Assembly (NCBI RefSeq): GCF_050402865.1
Contig: NZ_BAABMF010000008.1
Coordinates: 1 to 64,000 of the forward strand
From: Clostridium_AF sediminicola
GTDB lineage: Bacteria; Bacillota; Clostridia; Clostridiales; Clostridiaceae
Direction of reading: 5' to 3'
DNA length: 64,000 nucleotides
Shown here piece by piece: positions 42,318 to 51,477 of the stretch; the first letter of the stretch is position 1, and each line of letters begins with the position of its first letter. A program made the translations under genes and the position numbers. The notes beneath the pieces were generated by a model. It ran no database searches and was not told the origin of the DNA. It saw nothing but the letters and a program-made list of their open reading frames with translations.

Positions 42318-43322
42318 TTAATGATTTACCTCTAAGCATTTTATCAACTTTTTCTTTGTTTCCAAATCAACAAAAGAAGCATCAACACTATTATAATAAA
42401 ATCTCTTATAATCTTCATAAGTTAAATTAAATTCCTCAAACACAACACTATATTCGTTAGTCAAAGTAGTATCTGATACAGTTTTGTTGTCAGTATTAAG
42501 TGTTACTTTGATTCCATCTTTATAAAAATTATTAACGGGATGGTTGCCAAAAGTATCAACGGCTTTCGTTTGAATGTTACTGGTTGGACACATCTCAAGT
42601 ATTATTTTATTATTTCTTACAATATTATATGCTTCAGAACAATCCTTGATAAATACTCCATGACCAATTCTTTCAGCACCTAGTATTTCAACTGCCTCAA
42701 GAACATTATTTCCTATTCCAGTTTCACCAGCATGTATTGTTACCTTATATCCATACTTTCTAGCCAATGAAATAGGTTCCAAAAACTTTTGAGAGAATCC
42801 TTCCTCTTCATTTCCACACAAATCTATTGCAACTACTCCTTTTCCAAGAAATTTTTTGCCATTCTCTACAATATCAAAAGCATAATCAACAGGCATATTT
42901 CTTATACATGAGAGTATCAAGTTACCTTTAATATCAAACTTTTCTTCTGCACCTTTAATTCCACTCAATACACTCTCAATTACTTCTTCAATGGTTAACC
43001 CTTTTTCAATATGAAGTATAGGAGCAAATCTTATTTCAATATATTTAACATTTTCCTTTGCAGCATCTTCCATAAGTTCATAAGCAATTCTTCTTAGACT
43101 TTCCTTAGATTGCATAACTAATACAGGAATTTTAAACCTTTTGAGGTAATCGTCAAGAGAAATACAGTCCAAAGGGGCAGTTAATATGTCTTTCATGGAA
43201 TGAATATTATAACAAGGAATGCTAACCTCTTCTTTTATGGCTATATCAATAACAGTTTCCGGCCTAACACTTCCATCTAAATGACAATGTAATTCAATTT
43301 TGGGTAAATGCAATAAATTCAT
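42318..43322 (-). CDS. add: Adenosine deaminase
   Basis: 334 residues, full length for the family. Zinc and catalytic motifs are intact: LHCHLDGS (residues ~11-18), HAGETG (~197-202, catalytic Glu), IGHGVF, and LNTDNKTVSDT (metal-binding Asp). It converts adenosine or deoxyadenosine to inosine and ammonia in the cytoplasm. AGGAGG precedes the ATG. It is the last gene of a nucleoside uptake and salvage operon, 20 bases after the nucleoside hydrolase. Confidence 0.96.
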   Translation of the reverse strand: MNLLHLPKIELHCHLDGSVRPETVIDIAIKEEVSIPCYNIHSMKDILTAPLDCISLDDYLKRFKIPVLVMQSKESLRRIAYELMEDAAKENVKYIEIRFAPILHIEKGLTIEEVIESVLSGIKGAEEKFDIKGNLILSCIRNMPVDYAFDIVENGKKFLGKGVVAIDLCGNEEEGFSQKFLEPISLARKYGYKVTIHAGETGIGNNVLEAVEILGAERIGHGVFIKDCSEAYNIVRNNKIILEMCPTSNIQTKAVDTFGNHPVNNFYKDGIKVTLNTDNKTVSDTTLTNEYSVVFEEFNLTYEDYKRFYYNSVDASFVDLETKKKLIKCLEVNH

Positions 43323-43342
43323 TTTATCCTCCTTGTATATCT

Positions 43343-44284
43343 TTAAAATCTTTTGTCCAGTTTTTCTAAAGCTTGAAAGATTATATTTACAAATTTATCT
43401 CTATCTACATCTAATAAAACCCTAACATTAGGATTCACATAAGAGTTTAATCTATTGTCTGCAACTGTCATCCCTCTTGTAAGTTCTCCTTTAGTTTCAA
43501 CATCTACAAATAACTCCTTATACTTAAACAACTCTGGTTGTAACAAATATGCAATTGCACATGGGTCGTGTAAAGCACTTCCTTTAAATCCATGCTTTTT
43601 ACTAAAAAGCGAATAAAAATCAAGAAGCTCTCCAACTACCCTTGAAACTTTACCACCTTCTTTTAGCTTGTCTATTTCATCAAAATAAATCAAAGCTTTA
43701 TGAGTTACATCAAGTCCACTCATCACAATAGGTATTCCAGAATCAAATACGATTTTTGCCGCTTCTGGATCAACATAAATATTAAATTCAGCCATAGGAG
43801 TAACATTGCCTACTCTTACTCCACCTCCCATAAGAGAAATCAATTCAATATTCTCCTTTACTTCGGGATATGTTTTAAATAATATAGCTATATTAGTCAA
43901 AGGCCCTATAGGAACTAGAGTTATCTTTTCTTTCGAATTACATATTATTTCTCTCATAAATTCTATAGCACTTTTTTCTATCGGCTTATATTTTGGCGGA
44001 TCCATAATAGGGCCGTCCATCCCAGAATCACCATGCTCATTAGCACCTGTTTCAAGTTTTCTAAAGAGAGGTCCTTTTGCACCTTTTGCAAGTTTAATAT
44101 CTTCATTGACTAAACTTAATATCTTTAATGCATTATCTGTTATTTTTTCTAAAATATGATTTCCACCAACAGTTGTTATACCTTTTATATTTATTTTATC
44201 TGAATTAGCAATGGCCATCAAAATTGCTATGGCATCATCGTGTCCAGGATCACAATCAATTATGACATTCCTCACCAGCTTCAT
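43343..44284 (-). CDS. Nucleoside hydrolase (IunH/Rih family)
   Basis: 313 residues. The calcium-binding signature DCDPGHDDAIAIL opens the protein, and EHGDSGMDGP, PIGPLTNIA, MGGGV, AEFNIYVDPEAA and ALHDPCAIA complete the active site. It splits nucleosides into base and ribose. Start: ATG at 44284 touches the ribosome binding site AAAGGAG, so the GTG at 44275 (nine bases away) may be the true start. It overlaps the permease stop by four bases, tying hydrolysis to uptake. Confidence 0.94.
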   Translation of the reverse strand: MKLVRNVIIDCDPGHDDAIAILMAIANSDKINIKGITTVGGNHILEKITDNALKILSLVNEDIKLAKGAKGPLFRKLETGANEHGDSGMDGPIMDPPKYKPIEKSAIEFMREIICNSKEKITLVPIGPLTNIAILFKTYPEVKENIELISLMGGGVRVGNVTPMAEFNIYVDPEAAKIVFDSGIPIVMSGLDVTHKALIYFDEIDKLKEGGKVSRVVGELLDFYSLFSKKHGFKGSALHDPCAIAYLLQPELFKYKELFVDVETKGELTRGMTVADNRLNSYVNPNVRVLLDVDRDKFVNIIFQALEKLDKRF

Positions 44285-45201
44285 CTCCTTTTTTTCATTC
44301 TATTAGTTGTTTGAACTGCATAGAGCCATAGCCCAAGCACAGTTGCAGCATATGGTATTATTGAAATTAATTCAGATGGTATATTTAGTATTTGTAGAGA
44401 ATTTGATAAAGCATCCGCAACACCAAATAGAAGAGAAGTAATTGCTGTTCCAATAGTCGTTCCTCTACCCATAGCTTCTGCCGCTAGAGCTATCCAGCCT
44501 CTTCCAGCGGACATGTTTCTAGAAAACCAAGATACATACCCCATAGATAAGAATGCACCACCAAGTCCTGCAAATAATCCACTCAACATCAAGGCAATAT
44601 ACTGTATCTTTTTCACTTTTATTCCTACTGATTCAGCTGCATTGGAATTCTCTCCAATAGCTTTTATCTTCATTCCCAAAGGAGTTCTATTAAGCATATA
44701 ATATACACATATAACTGCTAGTATAGCAACATATGTTAAAACATTGTGACCTGAAATTATCTCACCTATTACTGGTATTTTATTTATTAATGGCAATTCA
44801 ATATTGGGCAAAACTTTACTTGGAAGTGATGCTGAAGTTCCTTTATCTCCAGTAAGTAAATATAGTATAAATATGCTTCCTCCATCAGCTAATAAATTCA
44901 ATGCAATACCTCCCAGTATGATATGGGTTCTTAGCTTTATGGTGAAATATGCTAATGCACCAGATAACAATATACCTGTGCATACTGCCCCAAGCAAACC
45001 TACTATTGCACTTTGAGTTGAAGCACTAACTATTACTCCTGATAATGCTGAAAGCAGCATTACACCTTCTAATCCAATATTAACCACACCAGCTCTATCA
45101 GAAATTAAAGCTCCTAAAGCTGCAAATAATATCGGAGTAGTTACCCTAAGTATTGAAAAACCAAAACTTGCAGTAAAAATTATTTCAAGAAAACTATCCA
45201 T
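44281..45201 (-). CDS. Nucleoside ABC transporter permease (YufQ/NupQ-like)
   Basis: 306 residues with about eight to nine helices. LRVTTPILFAALGALISDRAGVVNIGLEGVML is the RbsC/BmpC-type permease start, and LRTHIILGGIALNLLADGGS is a variant of the usual GTHIIIGGIALNL motif. It forms a heterodimer with the permease encoded just upstream, served by the double ATPase and PnrA-like lipoprotein. AAGGAGG precedes the ATG. Confidence 0.93.
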   Translation of the reverse strand: MDSFLEIIFTASFGFSILRVTTPILFAALGALISDRAGVVNIGLEGVMLLSALSGVIVSASTQSAIVGLLGAVCTGILLSGALAYFTIKLRTHIILGGIALNLLADGGSIFILYLLTGDKGTSASLPSKVLPNIELPLINKIPVIGEIISGHNVLTYVAILAVICVYYMLNRTPLGMKIKAIGENSNAAESVGIKVKKIQYIALMLSGLFAGLGGAFLSMGYVSWFSRNMSAGRGWIALAAEAMGRGTTIGTAITSLLFGVADALSNSLQILNIPSELISIIPYAATVLGLWLYAVQTTNRMKKRR

Positions 45202-46242
45202 TTATCTTGCCTCCTTCAGTAACATTTTATGTCTCCAAACTTCTAAAAACTTTTCTGCTGATATTAGTAAGATAATTACTGCTTGAATTATTGCAACCAT
45301 TTCAGCAGGCACGTCAGTTAAGCGAGCCATCAAATCAGCTCCTATCCTTATATATGCCAAAAACATAGCAGCTCCTATTACTGAAAAAGGTTTGTTTTTG
45401 GCTAACATGGCCACTAATGCACCATCAAATCCCAATCCAGGTAAACTACTCCATCGAAATCTATTGTACATCCCTAATACTTCTACAGAACCACCCATGC
45501 CGGCAATAAATCCAGCAATCAAATGTACATATATAATAACCCAAAATGTATTTATGCCTGAAAATTGAGCAAATTTAGGATTAATACCGGTCATTCTTAA
45601 TGAATAGCCCCATTTAGTTTTATATAAAAAGTAATATACTATGATAACCATGACCAACGCAATAATCAGTCCAGCATGGATTCTCGTCCCAGGAATTATT
45701 TTGCTTAAACTTGCTGATTCAGGAAATTTTAATGACGCTATTTCTGTAAGGTTTGAGTCTCTTAGATGATAATTCAAAATATATAACCCTATACCTAAGA
45801 AAATACTATTGAACATCAGGGATGTTACCAATTCACTTGCGTTCCACTTAGCTTTTAATACTGCTGGTATACTGGCAGCAATCATCCCTACTAAAGATCC
45901 TGCTAATATAGCAATAATAGGATGAAAGAAAGGTGTAGATTTTAAGAATAATACTACTGCCGTTGCAGTTATACCACTAATAAAAAATATCCCTTCAGAT
46001 CCTAAGTTGAATAAACCAGTCTCAAATAAAAGTGATGTTGCCAATCCCGAAAATATTAATGGAATTGCCAATTCTATTACATTTCCTACATATCTTTTTG
46101 ATTTCAATGGCCCTGCAACAAATGTAAACAAAGTTTTTATTGGTTCATCGCTTACCATAAAGATAATCAAGAAAGCCAGAACTAAGGCTATTGATACCGC
46201 AACTAACGTTCTTAATATTTGAAATTGCTTTTCTTTATTCAT
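45202..46242 (-). CDS. Nucleoside ABC transporter permease (YufP/NupP-like)
   Basis: 346 residues with about nine helices. IPLIFSGLATSLLFETGLFNLGSEGIFFI and AKWNASELVTSLMFNSI identify the first permease of the BMP-family nucleoside importer. It starts inside the ATPase gene (8-base overlap) and stops one base before its partner permease. Confidence 0.93.
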   Translation of the reverse strand: MNKEKQFQILRTLVAVSIALVLAFLIIFMVSDEPIKTLFTFVAGPLKSKRYVGNVIELAIPLIFSGLATSLLFETGLFNLGSEGIFFISGITATAVVLFLKSTPFFHPIIAILAGSLVGMIAASIPAVLKAKWNASELVTSLMFNSIFLGIGLYILNYHLRDSNLTEIASLKFPESASLSKIIPGTRIHAGLIIALVMVIIVYYFLYKTKWGYSLRMTGINPKFAQFSGINTFWVIIYVHLIAGFIAGMGGSVEVLGMYNRFRWSSLPGLGFDGALVAMLAKNKPFSVIGAAMFLAYIRIGADLMARLTDVPAEMVAIIQAVIILLISAEKFLEVWRHKMLLKEAR

Positions 46243-47788
46243 GTGCAGCCCTCCTAATTTCTTCAGATGAATGACGTTTAATACCTAACATACACAATCC
46301 CAATTCTTCTTCTGTTAATTCTGCTAGATTATCAAAATATGCAACTATTTCACCCTCATACATTACAAGGAGGCTATCACTAAGTTCCATTACTTCATTT
46401 AAATCTGCTGAAACTAATAATATTGCATTATTATCATCTCTCATCTTTATCAATTGCTTGTGAATGAATTGTGCAGCTCCAATATCTACACCCCTAGTTG
46501 GTTGCTCAGCTATAAGTAAATCAGGACCTATAGAACATTCTCTTGCCACCACAACTTTCTGAATATTTCCACCAGAAAGCATTTTTATCTTCTGTGAAGA
46601 ACCATTGCATTTTACCAAGTACTCTTCAATGAGATTTGTACTTAGGTTTGCTAATTTCTTAGTATCCAGAAATATTCCTTTATTAAATTTTTGTGAGAAG
46701 ATTCTGTTTGAGATAATGTTTTCTTTAATAGAAGCCTCTTTTGCAACTCCTTGACTCATTCTATCTTCTGGAATATAAGAAACGCCTAGATTTCTTTTTT
46801 CCTTTATTGTCAGATTGTTAATCTCTTTGTTTTTAATAAGCACTCTTCCCTTTTCAATTTCTTCACTTCCAGTAATGAGGCTTATCAATTCACTTTGTCC
46901 ATTTCCTTCAACACCAGCTATCCCAACTATTTTCCCACTGTTAACTGTAAAATTTATATTTTTAAGTATTTCTTTATTATTTTCATTTTTATAACACAAG
47001 TTTTCTACTCTAAGTACTGGACTTCCAACTTTATTAATTTTTTTATCGTATTTCAGTATTACGTCTCTCCCCACCATTAACTTAGATATTTCCTGTTCCG
47101 TTACATCCGCTGTATTGAAAACTCCTTTTGTTTGTCCTTTCCTTATTATTGTAATTCTATCGCAGATAGCCTTTACTTCTTTCAGTTTATGAGAGATAAA
47201 AATTATAGTATGACCTTCATCTCTTAATTTTTTTAGTTCTATAAATAGTTCTTCTGTCTCTTGCGGTGTTAAAACTGCTGTTGGTTCATCTAATATTAAT
47301 ATTTTTGCACCTCTTAAAAGAGCCTTTAAAATTTCTACTTTCTGCTTCATTCCTACAGATAAATCCTGAACCTTTAAATTTGGATCAACTGCTAAGTTGT
47401 ATTTTTTAGATATTTCTTCAGTTATACTAACTGTTTTTTTCATATCAATACTTGTTCCTTTTTTAGGTTCAATCCCCAACAACAAATTTTGTGCTACTGT
47501 AAAAGAAGGTACCAACATAAAGTGTTGATGAACCATACCAATACCAAAATCAATGGCCTTTTGAGGAGTATCAATTGTGATTTTTTCTCCTCTCATTAAA
47601 ATTTCACCTTCGCTAGGTTGTTCCATACCAAATAGCATTTTCATCAGTGTAGATTTTCCTGCCCCATTTTCTCCACAAATAGCATGAATTTCTCCTTTTT
47701 TCAGTGAAAAATCAACGTTTTTATTTGCTACAACTCCATTAGGATATACTTTTGTAATATTTTTTAACTCAAGTAAATTATTACTCAT
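46235..47788 (-). CDS. Nucleoside ABC transporter ATPase with two domains (YufO/NupO-like)
   Basis: 517 residues, two ABC domains in one chain, as in RbsA/BmpB. The first has GENGAGKSTLMKM, LSVGMKQKVEILKAL and ILILDEPTAVLTP. The second has GVEGNGQSELISL, LSGGNIQKVVVARE and LLIAEQPTRGVD, a degenerate Walker A/B as usual for this class. GMVHQHFMLVPSFTVAQNL supports a nucleoside importer. AAGGAGG precedes the ATG. It follows the lipoprotein gene by 110 bases, across a hairpin. Confidence 0.95.
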   Translation of the reverse strand: MSNNLLELKNITKVYPNGVVANKNVDFSLKKGEIHAICGENGAGKSTLMKMLFGMEQPSEGEILMRGEKITIDTPQKAIDFGIGMVHQHFMLVPSFTVAQNLLLGIEPKKGTSIDMKKTVSITEEISKKYNLAVDPNLKVQDLSVGMKQKVEILKALLRGAKILILDEPTAVLTPQETEELFIELKKLRDEGHTIIFISHKLKEVKAICDRITIIRKGQTKGVFNTADVTEQEISKLMVGRDVILKYDKKINKVGSPVLRVENLCYKNENNKEILKNINFTVNSGKIVGIAGVEGNGQSELISLITGSEEIEKGRVLIKNKEINNLTIKEKRNLGVSYIPEDRMSQGVAKEASIKENIISNRIFSQKFNKGIFLDTKKLANLSTNLIEEYLVKCNGSSQKIKMLSGGNIQKVVVARECSIGPDLLIAEQPTRGVDIGAAQFIHKQLIKMRDDNNAILLVSADLNEVMELSDSLLVMYEGEIVAYFDNLAELTEEELGLCMLGIKRHSSEEIRRAAHE

Positions 47789-47829
47789 TTGGAGCCTCCT
47801 TAAATAGTTTATAAAATCCTATTATTGAT

Positions 47830-47865
47830 AAGTCAATATATTAGGATGAACTAATATATTGACTT
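47830..47865 (-). terminator. Intercistronic hairpin between lipoprotein and ATPase genes
   Basis: A perfect 15-bp AT-rich stem (47830-47844 with 47851-47865) and loop GATGAA. There is no T-run, so it more likely protects the lipoprotein mRNA from 3' decay than ends transcription, favouring excess binding protein. Confidence 0.6.
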
Positions 47866-47898
47866 TAAAACTTATCCTTATTCACAACTACATTGTTT

Positions 47899-49002
47899 TT
47901 AGTTAGGTTTAACAGATTCTCTAATCTTATTTATTTCTTCAGAACTTAATCCAAAAGCACTAGTTACTTCAATCTTTCCACTTACCAAATCAGCTTCTAT
48001 TTGTTCTAATTTATCTTTAATTTCTTGTGGAAGTATTCTTTCATAGTATTCGTTTTTAGCAAGGCCAACTCCACCTTCTTTTACTCCCATTTCTTCATGA
48101 ACCCCAAATTTTAATGAACCTTCTTGGTACATTTTAACTGCTCTCAAAATAGAGTTATCAATTCGCTTAAGTGCAGATGTTACAATATGATTTGATTTTT
48201 CCTCATCGGTTTCCTTAAATGTCATCGCTTGATCAGCATCAACACCTATAGCATATTTATCTTTTTCTTTTGCTGCATCAATTACTCCAAGACCTGTGCC
48301 ACCAGCAACGTTAAAACTAATATCTACACCACTATTAAATTGAGCTAGTGTAAGTTCCTTACCTTTTGCGGGATCTCCAAAATCTCCTGCATAAGAAATT
48401 GCAACTTTTGTATCTTTATCAACATATTGAGCTCCCTCTATATATCCAATCAAAAAATCATTAATTCCTGGTATATCCATACCACCTAAGAAACCTATTT
48501 TTTTATCTTCGTTTGCAAATTCAATATCTGATGAAGTTACTAAAGCTGCAGCAGCTCCTGCTAAAAATGATCCTTCATTGCTGCTGTAAAACATTGCGTA
48601 AACATTTTCAGGAGTTTCTTTAATATTTGTATCAAAATTGATAAATTTCTTATCAGTATAATTTGGTGCCATTTCATTTAGTAACTCAGTAATACTACTA
48701 CCAGTAATAATAAGATCCCAATCCCCTTCAATTGCATCAAGTAAATTAGGTTCCCATTTTGTTGAATCAGTACCCATTTCAATAACTTTAGTTTCAGCAT
48801 TTAGTTCTTCTTTTACTAAATTTAAACCTCTGTTTGCTGCATCGAAAAAGGACTTATCTCCTAAATTTCCTGGAATTAATAAAACAACTTTCAATTTTTC
48901 TCCTGCGCTACTTTCAGCTTCCTCTTTATTCTTTGTACCACATCCAATAAGAGCAAAACTCACCACTAATAAAGCTGCCATTAATAAAGATAATTTTTTC
49001 AT
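47899..49002 (-). CDS. BMP/PnrA-family nucleoside-binding lipoprotein
   Basis: 367 residues with lipoprotein signal (MKKLSLLMAALLVVSFALIG, lipobox LIGC) and the BMP fold: VVLLIPGNLGDKSFFDAANRGL, FINFDTNIKETPENVYAMFYSSNEGSFLAG, IGFLGGMDIPGINDFLIGY, GVDADQAM. Homologues such as PnrA bind purine nucleosides. It is first in the operon that encodes the importer, nucleoside hydrolase and adenosine deaminase. A LacI-type palindrome (49142-49159) lies upstream. Confidence 0.94.
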   Translation of the reverse strand: MKKLSLLMAALLVVSFALIGCGTKNKEEAESSAGEKLKVVLLIPGNLGDKSFFDAANRGLNLVKEELNAETKVIEMGTDSTKWEPNLLDAIEGDWDLIITGSSITELLNEMAPNYTDKKFINFDTNIKETPENVYAMFYSSNEGSFLAGAAAALVTSSDIEFANEDKKIGFLGGMDIPGINDFLIGYIEGAQYVDKDTKVAISYAGDFGDPAKGKELTLAQFNSGVDISFNVAGGTGLGVIDAAKEKDKYAIGVDADQAMTFKETDEEKSNHIVTSALKRIDNSILRAVKMYQEGSLKFGVHEEMGVKEGGVGLAKNEYYERILPQEIKDKLEQIEADLVSGKIEVTSAFGLSSEEINKIRESVKPN

Positions 49003-49141
49003 AATAGTATTCCTCCCTTTAATCTATTTTTTTAGTTTTAAAGCTTTTATATTCCTCTCCCCTTATAGCATTAATCAAATTCTATATCTATGAAAAACAC
49101 AATAAAGGAGAATAATATCATGGTTTAATAATGATCAGCTA

Positions 49142-49159
49142 TATGGAACATGTTCCATA
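49142..49159. promoter_or_regulatory. LacI-family operator upstream of the nucleoside operon
   Basis: The perfect 18-bp palindrome TATGGAACATGTTCCATA, identical to the core of the one upstream of the LacI-family gene at 50174-50193. A centre of CATG and 8-9-bp arms fit LacI/GalR operators. Confidence 0.85.
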
Positions 49160-49164
49160 ATGTT

Positions 49165-49189
49165 GAAAAAAGAAGACTGTGACACAGTC
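49165..49189 (-). terminator. Terminator of the LacI-family gene
   Basis: GACTGTG and CACAGTC (49175-49181, 49183-49189) form a short stem seven bases beyond the stop; on the minus strand TTCTTTTTT follows. It lies just before the operator of the nucleoside operon. Confidence 0.7.
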
Positions 49190-49195
49190 AAATTT

Positions 49196-50161
49196 TTACT
49201 TTTCAATTATGTTAGTTGAACTTCGTTGAATAAACTCGATATCAAAAATATGTTCCTTTACTAATGCTTTTTTATTTTGAATTTGCTCAATCAATAAATC
49301 TACTGCGGTTTCTCCCATTTTAGGAATTAATTGTCCAACAGTGGTTAGCGCCGGACTTGTCTTACTGCTATAATATATATTATCAAATCCAATTACTTGA
49401 ATATCATTTGGTACATTAAGTCCAATTTTATAACACTCACTCAAAACAGAAATGGCTAAATCATCATTCCAAACGAATACAATCTCATAATTACTAAGAC
49501 GATTTTTTATAGAAGAAATATCCTCTCCATAAATTCCTTCAATAATATCAAATTTTAATCCTACCTCATTCAATTTAGACTCAAATCCCTTAAACCTTTC
49601 CAAAGAAGTCGTAATACTATCAGGGCCTTTTATATGCAATATCTTTTTTAAGTCATTTTTAATAATATACTCTGCTACTAGTTCTCCGCCTTTAAAATTA
49701 TCTGAAGCAAGAAATGTAATATCATTAGAAATCCTCTTCTCTATAGAAACTACGGGAATTTCACTATTTATATATTCATCTGAGCATTGTGCATTAGCAA
49801 CTATAATTCCATCTACACGATGCCTCTGCAGCATCTCTATAATATCATGCTCATTTTTTTTACTATACTCGGTATTAGATAATACTATATTATAACCCTT
49901 TTCTCTAGCTCGGTTTTCAATACCTGTTGCTAGCTCAGGATAAACTGGGTTTACGATGTTAGGAATTATTAGTCCTATCATCATAGAACTTTTAGTAAAA
50001 AGAGCTCTGGCTAATGCATTTGGTTTGTAATTCAATTCGTCTATTGCGCTTTGAATTTTCTCTCTCACCTCATTGCTCACATAACCATCATCATTTATAT
50101 ACCTTGACACCGTTGCTATACCAACACCAGCTTTTTTTGCAACATCTCTAATATTCGCCAT
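49196..50161 (-). CDS. LacI family regulator of the nucleoside operon
   Basis: About 321 residues: N-terminal LacI helix-turn-helix (ANIRDVAKKAGVGIATVSRY, LNYKPNALARAL hinge) and a periplasmic-binding-protein-like ligand domain (GLIIPNIVNPVYPELATGI, GIIVANAQ, FLASDNFKGG, VIGFDNI). The ATG at 50161 follows AGGGAGG; a longer start at 50191 would run through the operator. A perfect operator sits between its promoter and start codon and is repeated before the next operon, so it very probably represses both, with a nucleoside or purine as inducer (inference). Confidence 0.95.
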   Translation of the reverse strand: MANIRDVAKKAGVGIATVSRYINDDGYVSNEVREKIQSAIDELNYKPNALARALFTKSSMMIGLIIPNIVNPVYPELATGIENRAREKGYNIVLSNTEYSKKNEHDIIEMLQRHRVDGIIVANAQCSDEYINSEIPVVSIEKRISNDITFLASDNFKGGELVAEYIIKNDLKKILHIKGPDSITTSLERFKGFESKLNEVGLKFDIIEGIYGEDISSIKNRLSNYEIVFVWNDDLAISVLSECYKIGLNVPNDIQVIGFDNIYYSSKTSPALTTVGQLIPKMGETAVDLLIEQIQNKKALVKEHIFDIEFIQRSSTNIIEK

Positions 50162-50173
50162 AATATCCTCCCT

Positions 50174-50226
50174 ATATGGAACATGTTCCATATCTGAATT
50201 ATAAAATATATTTTATACAATGTCAA
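50174..50226 (-). promoter_or_regulatory. Promoter and operator of the LacI-family gene
   Basis: TTGACA (50221-50226) and TATAAT (50198-50203) on the minus strand are both perfect, with a 17-base spacer. Five bases after the -10 lies the 20-bp perfect palindrome ATATGGAACATGTTCCATAT (50174-50193), covering the start of transcription. This fits negative autoregulation. Confidence 0.9.
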
Positions 50227-50300
50227 TAATTCTTTTTACTAAATTAATGATTAAATAAATAATTTGGTATAATCAATCACAAGGTAGTAGTGTACTAAAA

Positions 50301-50379
50301 AATACAAATAAAAAACCGTGCTTATCTATAATGTACCACTGTAGAGTGGATATTATAGATAAGCACGGTTTTTGTATTG
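50301..50379. terminator. Long terminator hairpin after the DUF4358 gene
   Basis: A perfect 22-bp stem (50311-50332 with 50352-50373) with an inner CCACT/AGTGG stem and outer AATACAA/TTGTATT pairing. T-runs on both sides let it work in either direction. It separates the DUF4358 gene from the LacI-family promoter. Confidence 0.9.
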
Positions 50380-50407
50380 CAACACACTCATAAAGTGTAT
50401 TTAAAGA

Positions 50408-50899
50408 TTAATTTAAAGCAGTGTTAAATATTTCTTGGATTTTTTCAGCATCTTTAGAAATTGTAAGTAAAATATATTTGCCATTAGATTCTAAAATGTG
50501 ATTTTTAACTAGTTCATAGTTTTGTGGTACGTAATTCTCAAAAGCTTGTAATTGAACATCAATATGTCCTTTTAATGCTTCTTCAATTTCAGCTATTTTT
50601 ACTTTATCATTCACCTTGATAATAATAACTTCATCTGCTTGTAGGTTAATCATAGGGAATTTCATAATACCTTCAGCAACATCATCAGTGTTGATATTGT
50701 AAGCTTTAATTACTTCTTTATTAAAATCCTCTAGCTCTTCACTCTTTAAATCAATCTCTGATAATTTTGAAATTCCTTCAACTTCCTCTTCGATACTATT
50801 CATAATATCTCTTACAGGCACTTGAGGTTCTGCTTTCCCACAACCAACAAGTGTAAAAATTAACATAACTACGATTAACAAACTTAGATTTTTTTTCAT
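50408..50899 (-). CDS. DUF4358 domain lipoprotein
   Basis: 163 residues: lipoprotein signal (MKKNLSLLIVVMLIFTLVG, lipobox LVGC), then a soluble domain with ADEVIIIKVNDKVKIAEIEEALKGHID and NYELVKNHILESNGKYILL, the DUF4358 pattern. Function is unknown; family members are common in Clostridia. It stands alone, bounded by terminators. Confidence 0.85.
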   Translation of the reverse strand: MKKNLSLLIVVMLIFTLVGCGKAEPQVPVRDIMNSIEEEVEGISKLSEIDLKSEELEDFNKEVIKAYNINTDDVAEGIMKFPMINLQADEVIIIKVNDKVKIAEIEEALKGHIDVQLQAFENYVPQNYELVKNHILESNGKYILLTISKDAEKIQEIFNTALN

Positions 50900-50990
50900 G
50901 ATTTTCCTCCTAATGTTTTAATTCAATACATATTATATACGTATTTTTTTATAAAAAGTTTGTTTGTCTAGAAATTTTTTTGATAAAATA

Positions 50991-51019
50991 ATACCTGCAG
51001 TCGTCTCGAATGCAGGTAT
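50991..51019 (-). terminator. Terminator hairpin, degenerate CCGTCGTG-family copy
   Basis: ATACCTGCA and TGCAGGTAT (9-bp stem) flank GTCGTCTCGAA, a decayed inner part of the family; on the minus strand TATTTTATC follows. It lies 19 bases after the stop at 51038. Confidence 0.65.
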
Positions 51020-51037
51020 CAAATCCCAAATGAATAT

Positions 51038-51472
51038 CTACGCTATTCTATTAGATTGTATAAAAGTAGAAATAATACTAATAATATTTATACCTACAAA
51101 AACTATTATACCGATCCAATACATACTAAGTTCAATGGTTACTATTTGAGTCCCAGTTAATATTATAAACAGAAATGCTATCACATTTAAAATATCTAAA
51201 GTTAATTTAGCAGATTTAGCTCTTATTTCAACGAACATTTCATCATTTTTATTAATTACTCCTGTACTTTTTAACGGTCTCTTTGAAAAATATTTAGTTA
51301 TCGCTATTCCCAGAACACTAATTATTAAAAACATTATAGATAAAGTTTTAATAAGTTCCATTCCTTCACCACTAATACCCTTTGAATTAGAATACATCCA
51401 TGCTATAAGCCCAACTAATCCCATTAAACCACTTTTCATATAACTTACAATATCTACATCCATTTTTTTCAT
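51038..51472 (-). CDS. Small membrane protein paired with an XRE regulator
   Basis: 144 residues with four hydrophobic segments (about 14-28, 42-62, 95-108, 115-135) and a charged loop. I do not recognise it with certainty; it resembles DUF2178-like membrane proteins that follow small XRE regulators in many Firmicutes. It starts five bases after the regulator stop. Confidence 0.75.
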   Translation of the reverse strand: MKKMDVDIVSYMKSGLMGLVGLIAWMYSNSKGISGEGMELIKTLSIMFLIISVLGIAITKYFSKRPLKSTGVINKNDEMFVEIRAKSAKLTLDILNVIAFLFIILTGTQIVTIELSMYWIGIIVFVGINIISIISTFIQSNRIA

Positions 51473-51477
51473 GTTAT

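Noticed and set aside
49003..49195. Possible purine riboswitch before the nucleoside operon
   Set aside because: The conserved core of the purine aptamer is absent, and the region is occupied by a terminator and a LacI-type operator.
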